From Aurantiochytrium sp. KH105 (Eukaryota; Sar; Bigyra; Thraustochytrida; Thraustochytriidae): a DNA stretch of 64,000 nt. Where the stretch lies: NCBI GenBank assembly GCA_003116975.1, contig BGKB01000014.1, forward strand, positions 142,601 through 206,600. The letters are read 5' to 3'. Below the pieces are notes generated by a model. That model did no database searches. It was not told the origin of the DNA and saw only the letters and a program-made list of their open reading frames with translations. Positions 8,430 through 18,500 of the stretch are shown here, piece after piece (the first letter of the stretch is position 1; every line of letters starts with the position of its first letter). The position numbers were made by a program, and so were the translations under genes.

Positions 8430-11084
8430 ATGCGCGTCCGCCTGGTCCAGGTCGCGGAGAGGGGGAAACCCTGCGTGCACGAGCTCACGTTATCGAGGTC
8501 TGCGGTCGGTCGCGATGTGCGTGAAAAGGCAGCGGACTTTGCTGGCGTGCCCATCGAGCGCATCCGCCTCTACCGCCGCGGCGTCGAGCTCTGTGACGCC
8601 ACGCACCTCTGCACGGTCTTGGACGACGAGGCCGACTGCCTCGTCTGCACAGTCGAGTCGGCGCACGCCCTCGAGAATGCATCCGCAGAGGTCGCTCTTC
8701 GCATCTGCGGCCTCGAAAGCTTGGCACGAGTTGAGGCTTGCGCGCTGCAAGCCATCCAAGGCTTGCTCGATGATGCGCGCGCAGGACTTTTGGCCGGACA
8801 GCGCCCCGTGCTTTCCGAAGACGGATCCGGGGGCACGTATTTTTTGCGCGACGCTCGAGGCAAGCATGTTGCCTGCTTCAAGCCTCGAGACGAAGAGCCC
8901 GCCGCAGAAAACAACCCTCGCGGTATTCTCGGGCAAACCGGGCAATGCGGGCTCCGGCAGGGTGTGCGCGCCGGCGAGGCCGTGCAACGAGAGGTAGCGG
9001 CCTTTATCACAGACTTTGGCGGCTTCAGCGGCGTCCCCGAAACAGTGCTTGTCGAAGCCAAGCATTCGGCCTTCAACTATCGCCAAGGCGCCGTCTTCAA
9101 CAAGACGGGCTCCTTTCAGCGCTACGTGCATGCCGACTGCATTGCCAGTGACCTCAGCCCGAATCTCTTTCCCGCTGAAGAGGTGCACAAGATTGCTCTT
9201 CTCGACATTCGCATGCTCAATTCGGACCGCAACGATGCCAACCTCCTGGTCTCGCGCAATCCCAAACCCCGCAGTCCCGGGGCAATGCCCGCTTCCGTCC
9301 CGCGGACAGACGCCTCGTGCCCGCACTCCCGCAAATTTCGCTCCTTCTCCTGCTCCATGGGCCCGATGGACTTTGACTACTCGCTCACACCCATTGATCA
9401 TGGTTACTGTCTCCCTGACAAACTTGAAGTGGCATGGTGTGACTGGTGCTGGTTGGACTGGCCCCAGGCGCACGTGCCCTTTTCGGCGTCGACACTTCGA
9501 TGGATCGAAGAGTACGACGTCGATGCATGTATACAAATTCTTCAGCGCGATCTCAACGTTCGCACACCCTGCCTGCAGCTCATGCGCGTCGTCGCCATGG
9601 TGATGAAAAAGGGTGCAAGAGCCGGCCTTTGTCTCCACGACATTGCTTCCATTATCGCTCGCCAAGACGTCGACAAACCGTCAGTCCTCGAGACCCAGGT
9701 GTCGCGCGCTCGCGAGCTTGCGCAAATGATGTACAACAACTCGCGTGTCAAAGGTGTCGTTGTGCACGAAATGATGACCGAGCGTCCTCCTCGCGACAAT
9801 GCCGCAAACCCGCGGCGCGTCGGCCGCACTTTGGAGACCGAAGTGCACCAACGCCGACTTCGCCACCGTAATGTGGCGGACAGGGCCAAGTCGCTACTTG
9901 TGCCCAAGCAGCACCGCCGTGTTGCCACCCTTTCTTCGTGCAATCTCCCCCATCCAACGCCCCTCAAACGCGACTTTACTTCTGCGCTCTCGCGCTCTGG
10001 TAAAGAGAATTCGCGACTTGGCTTGCCCCGCATGTCAGCGCCCAGCTATGAGGAACTGCAGAGCGCGCGCCGCTCTCCGGACCCAGCAAATGATGATGAG
10101 GCTCACGACGCGCCTTCACCCTCGCATCTTCCAGGCTCGCCTTGCAGCAGTTCAGGAGAAGACATGCTCGAGCGCTTCTTTCTGGAATACGTTGAGCGAC
10201 TCGTTGATGATGTCATCCTCTGTGTGCAAAACCATCGTCGCCTCGACCAGAAATTAGTCTTCCGCAGGACCTCGTCGATGCATTTGACCTCTCCGCATCG
10301 CCACACCACTGCCGTTGCCGATCTGCTTGACGCGGCGCAGCATATTGGCCAACAACCCACCATCGACCGCCGTCCGAGGTGCACGTCAGACGACTCGTTC
10401 TTTCCCGAAGGCAGTTTGCGCCATGACAATAACCTTGACGGAAGTGCGATCTGGCAGCGAGAAAATAAAGAGGACCAGCATGAGGAGCACACATGGCTCC
10501 TTCAGGATTCGCAACTTCCTCCGCCTCCTCAGCAGCAAGTCACTTCCGGAATGCACCATCCGAACCAGCATCATAGGGGGGGCATCCCGCTTCGCAAGGA
10601 AGAATCGCCTCGGTCTTTCGCTGCTGGGGAACAAAATCTTGCTGATGGCACTTGTACGAATCTCGCAAAGCCTACTAGCGGCATCCCGTTCGCCCGTAAC
10701 GCTACATTTTCGCAACCACGACGAGTTCCATCTTCCTCGATATGGACGCGACGCGCCGACAGAAAACCGGCGCCGCTGGATATCTCTCTTGCGGAACCTG
10801 GCGTTCCTCAGTTTGTACGCATTGATGCGCATGGAACCAAGCACATCGTACACGCTGGGAACCGCGGACCTTTTCCGTCCAGAAGTTTCCAAGAGTCCAA
10901 AGATTCCGCCATGTCTGGGTTCGCTGATGCTATGCTCGAGTCGCTGTCTCCCACGATTTCTCCAACATCAGCCATCCCATCGCCCTCGCCAGCAACAGCA
11001 TCTCCTCCTTCGCGACGTTCGGACACAACACCTTCCTCGACTTCACAAAAGCTGCGCATTCCCCTCCGATTCCTTCCCATGTAA
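8430..11084 (+). CDS. phosphatidylinositol 3/4-kinase family protein with N-terminal ubiquitin-like domain (PI4K-gamma-like)
   Basis: This 884-residue protein looks like a plant-type PI4K-gamma/UbDK protein, a PI3/4-kinase-fold enzyme with an upstream ubiquitin-like module. Residues 1-75 form a ubiquitin-like fold (basic beta strands, ...IERIRLYRRGVEL). The kinase core spans about residues 120-400. It has a glycine-rich SGGTYF strand, the ATP-binding CFKP lysine K151, NPRG, the catalytic LNSDRNDANLL (D266, N268) and the metal-binding IDHG (D323, the DFG equivalent). These are the motifs expected in PI4K type II/gamma. The region after about 430 is long, Ser/Pro-rich and probably disordered. 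Members of this family include active lipid kinases and proteins with only protein-kinase activity, so the substrate is uncertain. ATG 8430 is preceded by GCAAGC repeats. There is no intron. Confidence 0.85.
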   Translation: MRVRLVQVAERGKPCVHELTLSRSAVGRDVREKAADFAGVPIERIRLYRRGVELCDATHLCTVLDDEADCLVCTVESAHALENASAEVALRICGLESLARVEACALQAIQGLLDDARAGLLAGQRPVLSEDGSGGTYFLRDARGKHVACFKPRDEEPAAENNPRGILGQTGQCGLRQGVRAGEAVQREVAAFITDFGGFSGVPETVLVEAKHSAFNYRQGAVFNKTGSFQRYVHADCIASDLSPNLFPAEEVHKIALLDIRMLNSDRNDANLLVSRNPKPRSPGAMPASVPRTDASCPHSRKFRSFSCSMGPMDFDYSLTPIDHGYCLPDKLEVAWCDWCWLDWPQAHVPFSASTLRWIEEYDVDACIQILQRDLNVRTPCLQLMRVVAMVMKKGARAGLCLHDIASIIARQDVDKPSVLETQVSRARELAQMMYNNSRVKGVVVHEMMTERPPRDNAANPRRVGRTLETEVHQRRLRHRNVADRAKSLLVPKQHRRVATLSSCNLPHPTPLKRDFTSALSRSGKENSRLGLPRMSAPSYEELQSARRSPDPANDDEAHDAPSPSHLPGSPCSSSGEDMLERFFLEYVERLVDDVILCVQNHRRLDQKLVFRRTSSMHLTSPHRHTTAVADLLDAAQHIGQQPTIDRRPRCTSDDSFFPEGSLRHDNNLDGSAIWQRENKEDQHEEHTWLLQDSQLPPPPQQQVTSGMHHPNQHHRGGIPLRKEESPRSFAAGEQNLADGTCTNLAKPTSGIPFARNATFSQPRRVPSSSIWTRRADRKPAPLDISLAEPGVPQFVRIDAHGTKHIVHAGNRGPFPSRSFQESKDSAMSGFADAMLESLSPTISPTSAIPSPSPATASPPSRRSDTTPSSTSQKLRIPLRFLPM

Positions 11085-11206
11085 AAAAACAAAAAAACAC
11101 AACCAAATAAGTCTTTTCCCTTCCATTTTTCCCTTTTTGATGGCGCGCATCCCGATCGCTAACGCAGCTGCCAGAGGTCTCCAAAGGAGATAGATAAAAT
11201 AGTCTA

Positions 11207-12127
11207 CTACGATTCAGGAAGCGGAGGTGGCGTCGGCGGAGGGTATTTTGACTCTGCGAGACTGGGTCCTGCTGCCGGAAGATCGCGAGGATCGCCCGTG
11301 CCATCAAAAAACGGAAGGTCGCTCACAGGCTTTGCGCTCGAGCTCGAAACACTTCCAGCTCCTGTAGGCGCTGCAGAGCCATTGATAGCTGCCAAGACGG
11401 ACGCCATGTTATGACTATTTTGATGTACTGCGAGCGGCGAGTTTGCACGTGGACTGGGTTTGGATGCCGCCATATTGACGCCCATCGCTCGAAGAAAACT
11501 TGCTTCGTTCTCGAGCACCCTGAGCATTTCCGTTGCCTCTGCCGGCGTGATCTCGATACCAGCCTCGGCAAGGATCTCTTCGAGTGGCTCGTCGCTCTCC
11601 GACAAAGCGCGCAAAAGTTCCTTGCGTGCGAAAGCAAAACCACTGCTCCATTGACCTCGTCGATTCTTTTCGCAAGTTCGAGCAAAAGTAGCCAAATCGA
11701 TGCGATCAACGTGCTCCGCGCTTGGTGGCGCAAACTGTTTCAAAAGCCACGATGCATCCTCCTCTGTAATACCTCCTCGTGCGCCACGCAAATCTTCAGC
11801 TGTCAAGAATCCGTCGCCGTCGCCATCAAGTAGATTAAAGACTTGCTTGTACTTGTTAATTTCGTTGTCCTTGAATCCGTGGCTTCGAAGATCTGTGCGC
11901 GGCGTCGGTGGCGGTTGATCAGGTGGAGGCGGAAGCGCCATGCCCATGCGCAATGCAGACGGCCGATTCGTCGTTGTTGCAGATCTTAGGTCTGCGCTAC
12001 TATTTGCGTCTTTCGAGCCAGGATTTCCACTCAACTGGACTGAAGAGGCCGACGGCGCATGAGTCGGCACCGGCGCTGGCGGCGGGGGGAACCGCGGCGC
12101 TGGTGGTACGGCTCCGCGCTCCGCCAT
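11207..12127 (-). CDS. EF-hand protein with proline-rich N-terminus
   Basis: This 306-residue protein is not assignable to a named family. Residues 1-80 are Pro/Ala/Ser-rich and probably disordered. One clear EF-hand loop lies at residues 101-112 (DGDGDGFLTAED), preceded by the helix EINKYKQVFNLL. The twelfth loop position is Asp rather than the usual Glu, which often lowers Ca2+ affinity or allows Mg2+ binding. A second, degenerate EF-like unit follows (about 120-150, IDLATFART). Residues 160-210 are helical and acidic. The tail is Ser/Pro-rich and ends in a proline run. The start is ATG 12127. It is convergent with the lipid kinase, 122 bp away. A Ca2+-responsive scaffold or adaptor is plausible, but that is inference. 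Confidence 0.75.
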   Translation of the reverse strand: MAERGAVPPAPRFPPPPAPVPTHAPSASSVQLSGNPGSKDANSSADLRSATTTNRPSALRMGMALPPPPDQPPPTPRTDLRSHGFKDNEINKYKQVFNLLDGDGDGFLTAEDLRGARGGITEEDASWLLKQFAPPSAEHVDRIDLATFARTCEKNRRGQWSSGFAFARKELLRALSESDEPLEEILAEAGIEITPAEATEMLRVLENEASFLRAMGVNMAASKPSPRANSPLAVHQNSHNMASVLAAINGSAAPTGAGSVSSSSAKPVSDLPFFDGTGDPRDLPAAGPSLAESKYPPPTPPPLPES

Positions 12128-12308
12128 CGTTCCGCGCCCGGCTTCACGTGTGGCTTTGCGTATAGCTTCGTGTGCGCAAGCAAGGAAAGGATCGAAATAG
12201 AAGTTGTTCTGGCCTTATCATTTATCCGTTTTGTCTTTTGTCTTTTTGAAGTTCCAAAAGTTCAAGGGTTCAAGAACTAGAGGTGCAAGAAAGAAAAGTC
12301 GCCTCAGG

Positions 12309-12334
12309 CTCCCCTCCCCTCCCCTCCCCTCCCC
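12309..12334 (+). repeat. CCCCT pentanucleotide repeat
   Basis: About five CCCCT units lie in the short gap between the EF-hand gene start and the stop of the GPR180-like gene. Confidence 0.85.
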
Positions 12335-12410
12335 CATAAAGAACACTGTCTTCTTTCTGCACGAATGTGGCGCATAGTTATCTTTTAGAAAGAGTGGTAA
12401 TGGGCTGCGA

Positions 12411-13934
12411 CTAGAACATCTTGCCGGCCTTGGCGGGGCCTCCACCAAAAGCGCCAGGAAGCATGCCTGAAGAAGCCACCTCAGAGACACGCGCGTACCA
12501 GCTCGAATTACCGAGAAATTGCTGTGTCATGAGCGTCAATGTCGTAGCTTGAATAATGAGCACTCCGCCCGTCACGATACGGTGCCGCAGGTAGTGCGCA
12601 AAAATTGATGCCACAAAGACGAGAACAGGGAATACGAAGAACCAAACTGCACCGAAAACTGCCAAGCTTCGCAAAAACCCTTGCAGCTGAATCTGGCCCC
12701 TGGCCTCCTCCGACTGGATAGTGTTGACAATGCTCAACGTAAAGGCGATACCGAGCACGAGGCGTTGCAGCAAGAGAAACTTGCCCGCGAGGCCGTCGTA
12801 GTCATGGAACTTGAGAAAGTCATCATCCTTGACCTTGTTGATGATCTGCAGGATTGTAGAGATAAAGACAATGACAATGAGCACAAAGAGCGTCGGTGTT
12901 TCGTCGTCGAGCTGTGGACGGTTGAGCAGCTGCTTGAGCCAACTATTGCCCTTGCCAGGCGGACGGCGCGAGAAATCCACCAAAGTCCAACCGTTGCCGA
13001 GGCAAAGAAGCAAAAAGGACATGATGAGCTGCGAGAGCGCCTCAGTGGACTCAGACATGAGGTCAAAGACAAAAACGCCATGGCCATTGTAAGAGTATGA
13101 AAAGAGATGGATGATCTCGAGGACCATGGATATGATCTGGAAAACATACGCAAACGCCAGGCCCTTGATGACTGCATGCGATGGGCCGACCACCATCCCG
13201 TGACCCGTTTTGCGCTGATACGCCGAAGAGCTGTACCAAAGGTACCCACCCATGGCCGCGGTGGTCAGCAAGTACAGCGTTGGCAAGCCGCGCTCGTCCG
13301 CGGGCAGGTGGTCACCGTCTGGATTGTAGAGCTCAAAAGTGTAACGAAAGAGATTTTTCTTGAGGCGACGCCGGCGTCGTTTTTTGCTCCCCGAAGCAAG
13401 ATCACGCGCCTCTTCATCGTCTTCCACGCGATCGTCACCGTTCTCAAAGCCTCGGCAGTCCGCGATGACAATGTACCAGCCGTAGGTGCGCACTTCGTGC
13501 TTGATTGTCCAGGTGAATTGCCAGTTGACCTTTTCCGAGTTGGGGCTGACTGGTTCCGGAGCGTGTGCACGGGCCACTCCGATGCCGTGGCCAACCTTGC
13601 CAACGCGGCCGATTGGGATGCGGGTGTGAGCATGCTTCACCTTTTCGCAGTCGGGTTCGTTGTGGAACTTGTCATGCCAGTTCGTGTCCATAAACATGTA
13701 CACAGATCCGCGCGGCTCTCCAGTGTACGTGACGTTACCGACCACCTTGCTCGACCCGGGCCGGAAACTGAATTTCGTCACCTCGGTGATCTGGTGCGTG
13801 CCAAAGTAGCCCTTGCCGCTGACGATCTTGCCCTGTGCGGGGCCCAGGCCCGACAGAAGCGCCAGCGCGACAAGCAGCGTCGACGCCATGCTGAGCCACC
13901 CCGCGCCGCTCGCGCCCGCCCGCGCCGCCGTCAT
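12411..13934 (-). CDS. GPR180/TMEM145-like seven-transmembrane protein (intimal-thickness-related receptor family)
   Basis: This 507-residue membrane protein has an N-terminal signal peptide (hydrophobic STLLVALALLSGLGPAQG, cleavage about residue 35). A luminal beta-rich domain follows with the family-type KGYFGTHQITEVTKFSF opening. The C-terminal half has about seven membrane spans, including TLYLLTTAAMGGYLWYSS, the IKGLAFAYVFQIISMVLEIIHLFSY region and LIMSFLLLCLGNGWTL. These features match the rhodopsin-like GPCR transmembrane domain of GPR180/TMEM145/GPR107-type proteins, which act in the secretory pathway or at the cell surface. A basic patch of KKRRRRRLKK precedes the membrane part. The start is ATG 13934; the frame stays open upstream but has no earlier ATG. 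The direct partner or ligand cannot be told from the sequence. Confidence 0.85.
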   Translation of the reverse strand: MTAARAGASGAGWLSMASTLLVALALLSGLGPAQGKIVSGKGYFGTHQITEVTKFSFRPGSSKVVGNVTYTGEPRGSVYMFMDTNWHDKFHNEPDCEKVKHAHTRIPIGRVGKVGHGIGVARAHAPEPVSPNSEKVNWQFTWTIKHEVRTYGWYIVIADCRGFENGDDRVEDDEEARDLASGSKKRRRRRLKKNLFRYTFELYNPDGDHLPADERGLPTLYLLTTAAMGGYLWYSSSAYQRKTGHGMVVGPSHAVIKGLAFAYVFQIISMVLEIIHLFSYSYNGHGVFVFDLMSESTEALSQLIMSFLLLCLGNGWTLVDFSRRPPGKGNSWLKQLLNRPQLDDETPTLFVLIVIVFISTILQIINKVKDDDFLKFHDYDGLAGKFLLLQRLVLGIAFTLSIVNTIQSEEARGQIQLQGFLRSLAVFGAVWFFVFPVLVFVASIFAHYLRHRIVTGGVLIIQATTLTLMTQQFLGNSSWYARVSEVASSGMLPGAFGGGPAKAGKMF

Positions 13935-14568
13935 CTTCTGCGTCGCCGACCCTGCCGCTCGTTGGTCCACGCCGACGTTGCTGGCGTACTTGCTTCGGCT
14001 ATCAATCTATCTCGGTTTGACCCCCACTCCGCGCCCGCTCGCCTCCGCCCCCGAGGCTGAGGCGGCGAGAGGCGACACGAGGCGAGCCCCGAGTCGTGCG
14101 CCCGAGTCCTGCTGCTCCTGGCTCTGCGCCGCCACTGCGTCTGCGTCGCGTCGCGTCGCGCCGCGCGCTGCTCTTTTTGGATTTGGCTTTTCTTGCGCCA
14201 ACGGAGCAACAACACAACGCGGCACCATACAGCTCAGCGACTGCGTGGCAGCGAAGGGCAAATGCCATTTTCATGCAGGCCCGACCGCGGGGAGAGTCGA
14301 TTGCGTTTGTTTCATGAGCTCTTGCTCGTAAATCCGCGAGCTGCGAATCGTCCAAAGACGAGTCTCGTCATGATTATTTAGAAAAGGTAATGGCATGGCA
14401 GGCAACAAACTTTCTTTTGTGAAGCGCAGGCGGGCGCGTACACATCATTCGGTTTTCGTCATTTTGGGCGCGCTGACGACAAGCTTTTATAATCTCTTTG
14501 GTCCCGCGATGGTCCAGTGGGCTTCCTTCCTCGAAAAGTGGGCTCGTAGTGTACAAAGTCAATTCCTT
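13935..14568. other. intergenic: promoter side of GPR180-like gene, 3' flank of GS-like gene
   Basis: No gene is visible. The left part is GC-rich and includes a GCGTCGCGTCGC repeat near 14145-14160. The right part is less GC-rich. Confidence 0.5.
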
Positions 14569-15930
14569 TTAGTAGCGCTCAAGCAGATGGTCTCTCTGCT
14601 CGGCAATCGAAAGGTGCTCGAAGAACTCTTCTTCACGAAGACGCAACTGGGAGATTGTTCGTACAAGCTCACTTCCAAGACGCGTCCCAAGCCTTTCGTC
14701 CTTGTTGAGCATATCGACTGCCTGGGTCATGCTCGTAGGAAGACGGACATCTCCTTTGGATTCCGAGGGCTCTTCCTGACATGGCGCGGGAAGCTGCAAC
14801 TCAGCCAGCACGCCCTCCAAACCCGCATAGATGATACCTGCGAGACCCACATAAGGATTTGCGGTTGCGTCAAAAGCCTTGACCTCAAAATGCTCCGCCG
14901 GTCGTGTGCTGGAACCCGTGCAAATAAGTCGAAGTGGTGCAGATCGATTTTCGACGCCCCAAACTTGGTGCACTCCTGCCCAGCAATTGGGCAAGAGACG
15001 AGAAAACGAATTGGGAGATGAAGTGGTGAGCGCCAGCAAGGCTGGCAAGTGGCCGAGAGTTCCAGCCATGAAAGCCTCGCCTTCGGGCCGTAGGCCCGTA
15101 TCGGTTGCATTCCGAAGGGGTCGATCTGCTAGCGCATTTCCCCCTTCTCTCTCTTTTGATGTATACGCCAAACTGATGTGACAGTGCATACCACTTCCCG
15201 CCGCATTCTCGCTCGCTTTTGGCATGAAACTCGCAATGAGACCATGTCTGGCTGCCTCAGCAACGACGATTTCTTTGGCAATGGTGACCTTATCTGCGGC
15301 CTCGAGCGCTGGGTAGTGGTCCAAAGCAATTTCAAACTGGCCTGGTGCTGACTCGGCGTGAAATTGCAGAACGCCAATGTCATTTTCTTCGAGTTTCATA
15401 GACATTGCAAGCAGGATGTCCATTTGTTTGCAGAGGGCAATAGAAGATGCATATACTTGCGAGTCCACAGGCTTGCGCGACTTGGCGTCCAAGAGGAGAA
15501 ATTCAAGCTCGAACCCCACGCGAACGCTCAAGGCCACCTCGGCGAGAAGAGCATCCAGTGCGGTCCTCAGTATGTTTCGCGGGCACACGAATGCAGGTAC
15601 TTTGGTGTCATTGCTCGACGAGAGCGGCAGCATTGTAAAGACGTCGGCGAGGAGAACTGTCACAGGCTCATGCATCAAATTACTGTCAAGAGTCGCTTGC
15701 ATATATACTTTGTATGATTGCGCGTCAGCAGCTTCGGTCAGCAGGTACTCCTCGGCCTGCGGCAGCGCAGTTCCAGGGACAGCGCAGTCCTCGAAAGCAG
15801 GTAGCGCAAAGCAAATAGCGCCAACTCGAGACATTGCTGTCAGCGAGGAACTCGCACGCGCACGCACGCATCGAGAGCGTCGCACGCCGACAAGATCCGT
15901 CCACAGGAGCACAGAAAACTTTTCCGTCAT
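14569..15930 (-). CDS. type I / FluG-like glutamine synthetase family protein
   Basis: This 453-residue protein belongs to the glutamine-synthetase catalytic fold of the GS-I/FluG/gamma-glutamylpolyamine-synthetase kind, not the eukaryotic GS-II. Motifs in order: the metal-binding VGFELEFLLLD, the AESAPGQFEI block, the ATP/glutamate-site GSGMHCHISL, the NCWAGVHQVWGVENRSAPLR region with the NR..P.R arginines, and FEVKAFDATANPYVGLAGIIYAGLEG. It lacks the amidohydrolase domain that FluG proteins carry N-terminally. The start is ATG 15930 (MTEKFSVLLWTDLVG); the frame stays open upstream but that part does not look coding. The substrate could be glutamate plus ammonia or plus an amine; family membership alone does not decide. 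It diverges from the DPY-30 gene. Confidence 0.88.
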   Translation of the reverse strand: MTEKFSVLLWTDLVGVRRSRCVRARASSSLTAMSRVGAICFALPAFEDCAVPGTALPQAEEYLLTEAADAQSYKVYMQATLDSNLMHEPVTVLLADVFTMLPLSSSNDTKVPAFVCPRNILRTALDALLAEVALSVRVGFELEFLLLDAKSRKPVDSQVYASSIALCKQMDILLAMSMKLEENDIGVLQFHAESAPGQFEIALDHYPALEAADKVTIAKEIVVAEAARHGLIASFMPKASENAAGSGMHCHISLAYTSKEREGGNALADRPLRNATDTGLRPEGEAFMAGTLGHLPALLALTTSSPNSFSRLLPNCWAGVHQVWGVENRSAPLRLICTGSSTRPAEHFEVKAFDATANPYVGLAGIIYAGLEGVLAELQLPAPCQEEPSESKGDVRLPTSMTQAVDMLNKDERLGTRLGSELVRTISQLRLREEEFFEHLSIAEQRDHLLERY

Positions 15931-16713
15931 CCTCGCTGGCTGGCTATCCAGCCTGTTCGTTTCTCGCGTTGTATATTTGCTTTGGCCCACCCACCTCGGT
16001 GTTGGGGACTTCGAGACACTCGAAACATGGAACGAGGCACCCAATCTACCATGCAAGAATCCCCTCGTGCCGCGGCCTCCTCGTCAGTCCACGGACACCT
16101 TGGATGACCACGGGCGAGCGAGCATGCACAACGCTGCAGACACGAATGCTAGCCACCACTGCCACGCCACCATCCGGATGCCTCCGCTGTTCGTCGCAAG
16201 GCCCAAATAGATACGGTGAACTGCTCCACTCGGACCGCATCGTGCGCCTGCAGGGCCGGAGCTGCCGGCCTCCGAGCGCGGCGAGCATAGCTGTCCCGAT
16301 GCGCGGAGGAAGGAGGCGGTGCCGGCTGCCCTGCCCGCTGCAGGAGTCGCGTCATCGGGCGCGGGCGTGCGGTGCTCCGGGTCTCTGCAGTTGTCATGGC
16401 GCAGCGCCAGGCCTCCCCTACGGTTAGACTCTCGCGTGATGTTGTTGCGGTTAGTCGCTGTAGCTGTGAAAAGGAGGGGAAGAAGAAGGGAGGGAAAGGG
16501 CAGAAAGGGGGGAAGAAAAGGGCGCACAACGGCCGCCACGGCGGTCATCGTGGACGTGGACGAGGGCGAGCCCAGCGTGCGCGCAAAGCCCGAGCGGGCG
16601 AGAGCGAGAGCGAGGCGGCGAGCAGCGCGGCGGGCGGCGAGCGGCGGCGGGCGGGAGGTAGAGGCGGCGGGAGCGCGGCGGTAGAGGCGGCGCGCGCCGC
16701 GGGGCGGAGCGAG
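15931..16713. other. shared divergent promoter region (GS-like / DPY-30)
   Basis: About 780 bp separate the two divergent ATGs. The right half is extremely GC-rich with purine-rich runs (AGGAGGGGAAGAAG near 16470-16520). The plus-strand frame into the DPY-30 gene stays open, but its Arg/Gly/Ala composition suggests GC-rich leader rather than coding sequence. Confidence 0.5.
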
Positions 16714-17178
16714 ATGGCGGAGGATCCGCAGGCCGCGGCCATGGACATGAGCGGCGACGGCGGCGGCGAGAACGTCGCGGCGGCGGCGGCCGCGGGCGCA
16801 GGCGAGGGCGCGGAGAACGCGGGAGAGGGCGCAGCAGCGGCGGCCGGCGGCGTGGACGCTGCGGCAGCCGCAGGCGGCGCCGCGGAGGCGGCTGACGCGA
16901 ACGCGGAGGCCGCCAAGGCGCTCGGCGACGCCCTCGCCGGCAAACCGTCGTCGGAGGACGCCGCAAAGGCAGAGGCGACGGCCGCAAAGGGCGCGGACGG
17001 CGCCGCGGCAAAGGGGAACAAGAACAACCTGCCAATTCGCACGTACCTTGACCAGACTGTAGTCCCCATTCTCCTCAGCGCTCTTTCGCAACTTGTCAAG
17101 GAGCGCCCCGACGGCGATCCGGTCGAGTGGCTTGCGCACTGGCTGCTGCGAAACAATCCTGCTAAAAAGACCAACTGA
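16714..17178 (+). CDS. DPY-30 domain protein
   Basis: This 154-residue protein has a C-terminal Dpy-30 motif (about residues 107-149: [18 protein letters not shown], then [19 protein letters not shown]). That motif is the dimerising helix pair that docks onto ASH2 in COMPASS/MLL H3K4 methyltransferase complexes, and onto radial-spoke or AKAP-like partners in cilia. Residues 1-100 are an Ala/Gly/Glu low-complexity region, unusually long and GC-rich compared with the compact family norm of about 100 aa. I chose ATG 16714 because it sits in a GCGAGATGGCGG context and begins MAEDPQ; upstream in-frame sequence is Arg/Gly-rich and looks non-coding. A role in histone methylation is likely, a ciliary role possible. 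Confidence 0.88.
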   Translation: MAEDPQAAAMDMSGDGGGENVAAAAAAGAGEGAENAGEGAAAAAGGVDAAAAAGGAAEAADANAEAAKALGDALAGKPSSEDAAKAEATAAKGADGAAAKGNKNNLPIRTYLDQTVVPILLSALSQLVKERPDGDPVEWLAHWLLRNNPAKKTN

Positions 17179-18500
17179 TTCTTTTTCCTCCCCCTTATAT
17201 TCCGAAGTGCTCCCGCATTCATACTTTCAAACCTACACATTTGAGCGAACTGGGCTAGTTTCTTGCATCCCGGTTTTCTCTCTTTCTATCCTTTTATCGA
17301 TCCCTCTCTCTTCCGACCAAAGCCCACGGCATGAATTTCTCGTCAACGGAGAAAAGATCTCCGCAGCAACAAAAAAGCGTCTGATTGCCTTCAAAATGGA
17401 ATGCGTTGCGTCATCATATCCTTACTTCTTAGACCGGGTCCACTTTCATGAGTCGAAGATACCTTCGGCATACGCGGCAGTAAAAGTAATGAATGCGCAG
17501 TCTTTACTGGTGTATACTTCGGGATGAGAGGTGTGGAAAAGGTCCTTTGTCACTTTTGTTTGCTATAATTCTTTCTCAAATTTTATTCCGCTGCAAACAT
17601 GACGAGGTATGAGAAAAGGTCGCTTGTTTCTTTCTTTCGTGGACCTTTCCTTTTTCTTCGTTGCAAGCTCTTCATCACTAAACCCTTTTGGCTAAAAGAA
17701 ACGTCTTCAAAGTTACTTGTTGAGCTGCTGACCTCTCGCGAAAATTCGAGATGTAGTTTCCGATCAAAAAGTAAGTGCTCGACGCACGCCTCTATTTGAT
17801 GACTTTATAAAATGAATATCGAGCAGAGCATTTGATTTGAAAGAAGAGCGCCAAGATTAGCTTCCTTTCGATATTGTAGGACGTCTATTTTCTTTTTCAG
17901 AGGACCATTTTAGAAGCAATTATTTTAGAAAAACCTCCCAATATACATAATACGTTGCCAGCCACCATGCCCGAGTATCAGAACTCACTAAGCCTACATT
18001 CACAAGGCTCGAGCTCATTCTACGTGCATCCTCTCCGGTGCCCCTCCTTCCCCCCTAAGATCAGGCTGTCACAGTCTTTACGTGGAGTTAGATCGCTTGC
18101 CCACAGCACACACCTATCCGTTTCGAGTTTCCCAGGGCGAATGATTCCACTGGCAGCCAAAATAAGTGAGTTCCTCTTTTTACCAGAAATGTCTATGTTC
18201 ACGAACTCGGAGAGAACAGTGGCGACATAGACGGGGCAAGAACAAGAAAAGCGCGTGTGGGCAGCCCCGCAAGTGTGTTACCTCCAAGAGTTCATTTAGG
18301 TAAGGGACATCATCATCCACCGACTCTCTCTCTCTCTCTCTCTCTCTCCATGAATCATCTTCATCCATTTAGATTGGCAAATAGTTAAGGCGGCACGCGG
18401 CGTACGGGCGCGCAGAGCGCGCCGACAACGGGCGTCGCGTTGGAGCAAGCGCCGTCGCGCACGCCCCCTTTGGACGCGTGCTGCACGCGGCTGGAACGTC
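17179..18500. other. 1.3-kb intergenic before cyclase triplet
   Basis: This stretch is AT-richer than the genes and holds no convincing coding frame. A CT dinucleotide run lies at 18324-18348. The right end is the presumed promoter of the first cyclase-like gene. Confidence 0.55.
18324..18348 (+). repeat. CT dinucleotide microsatellite
   Basis: About twelve CT units lie about 150 bp upstream of the first cyclase-like start codon. Confidence 0.9.

Noticed and set aside
8490-9665. 391-residue minus-strand open frame across the lipid kinase gene
   Set aside because: It is a mirror of the GC-rich third codon positions of the plus-strand kinase, which carries clear catalytic motifs.
16084-17139. 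351-residue minus-strand open frame across the DPY-30 gene and promoter
   Set aside because: Arg/Ala/Pro-rich product of GC-rich DNA; the plus strand has the Dpy-30 motif.
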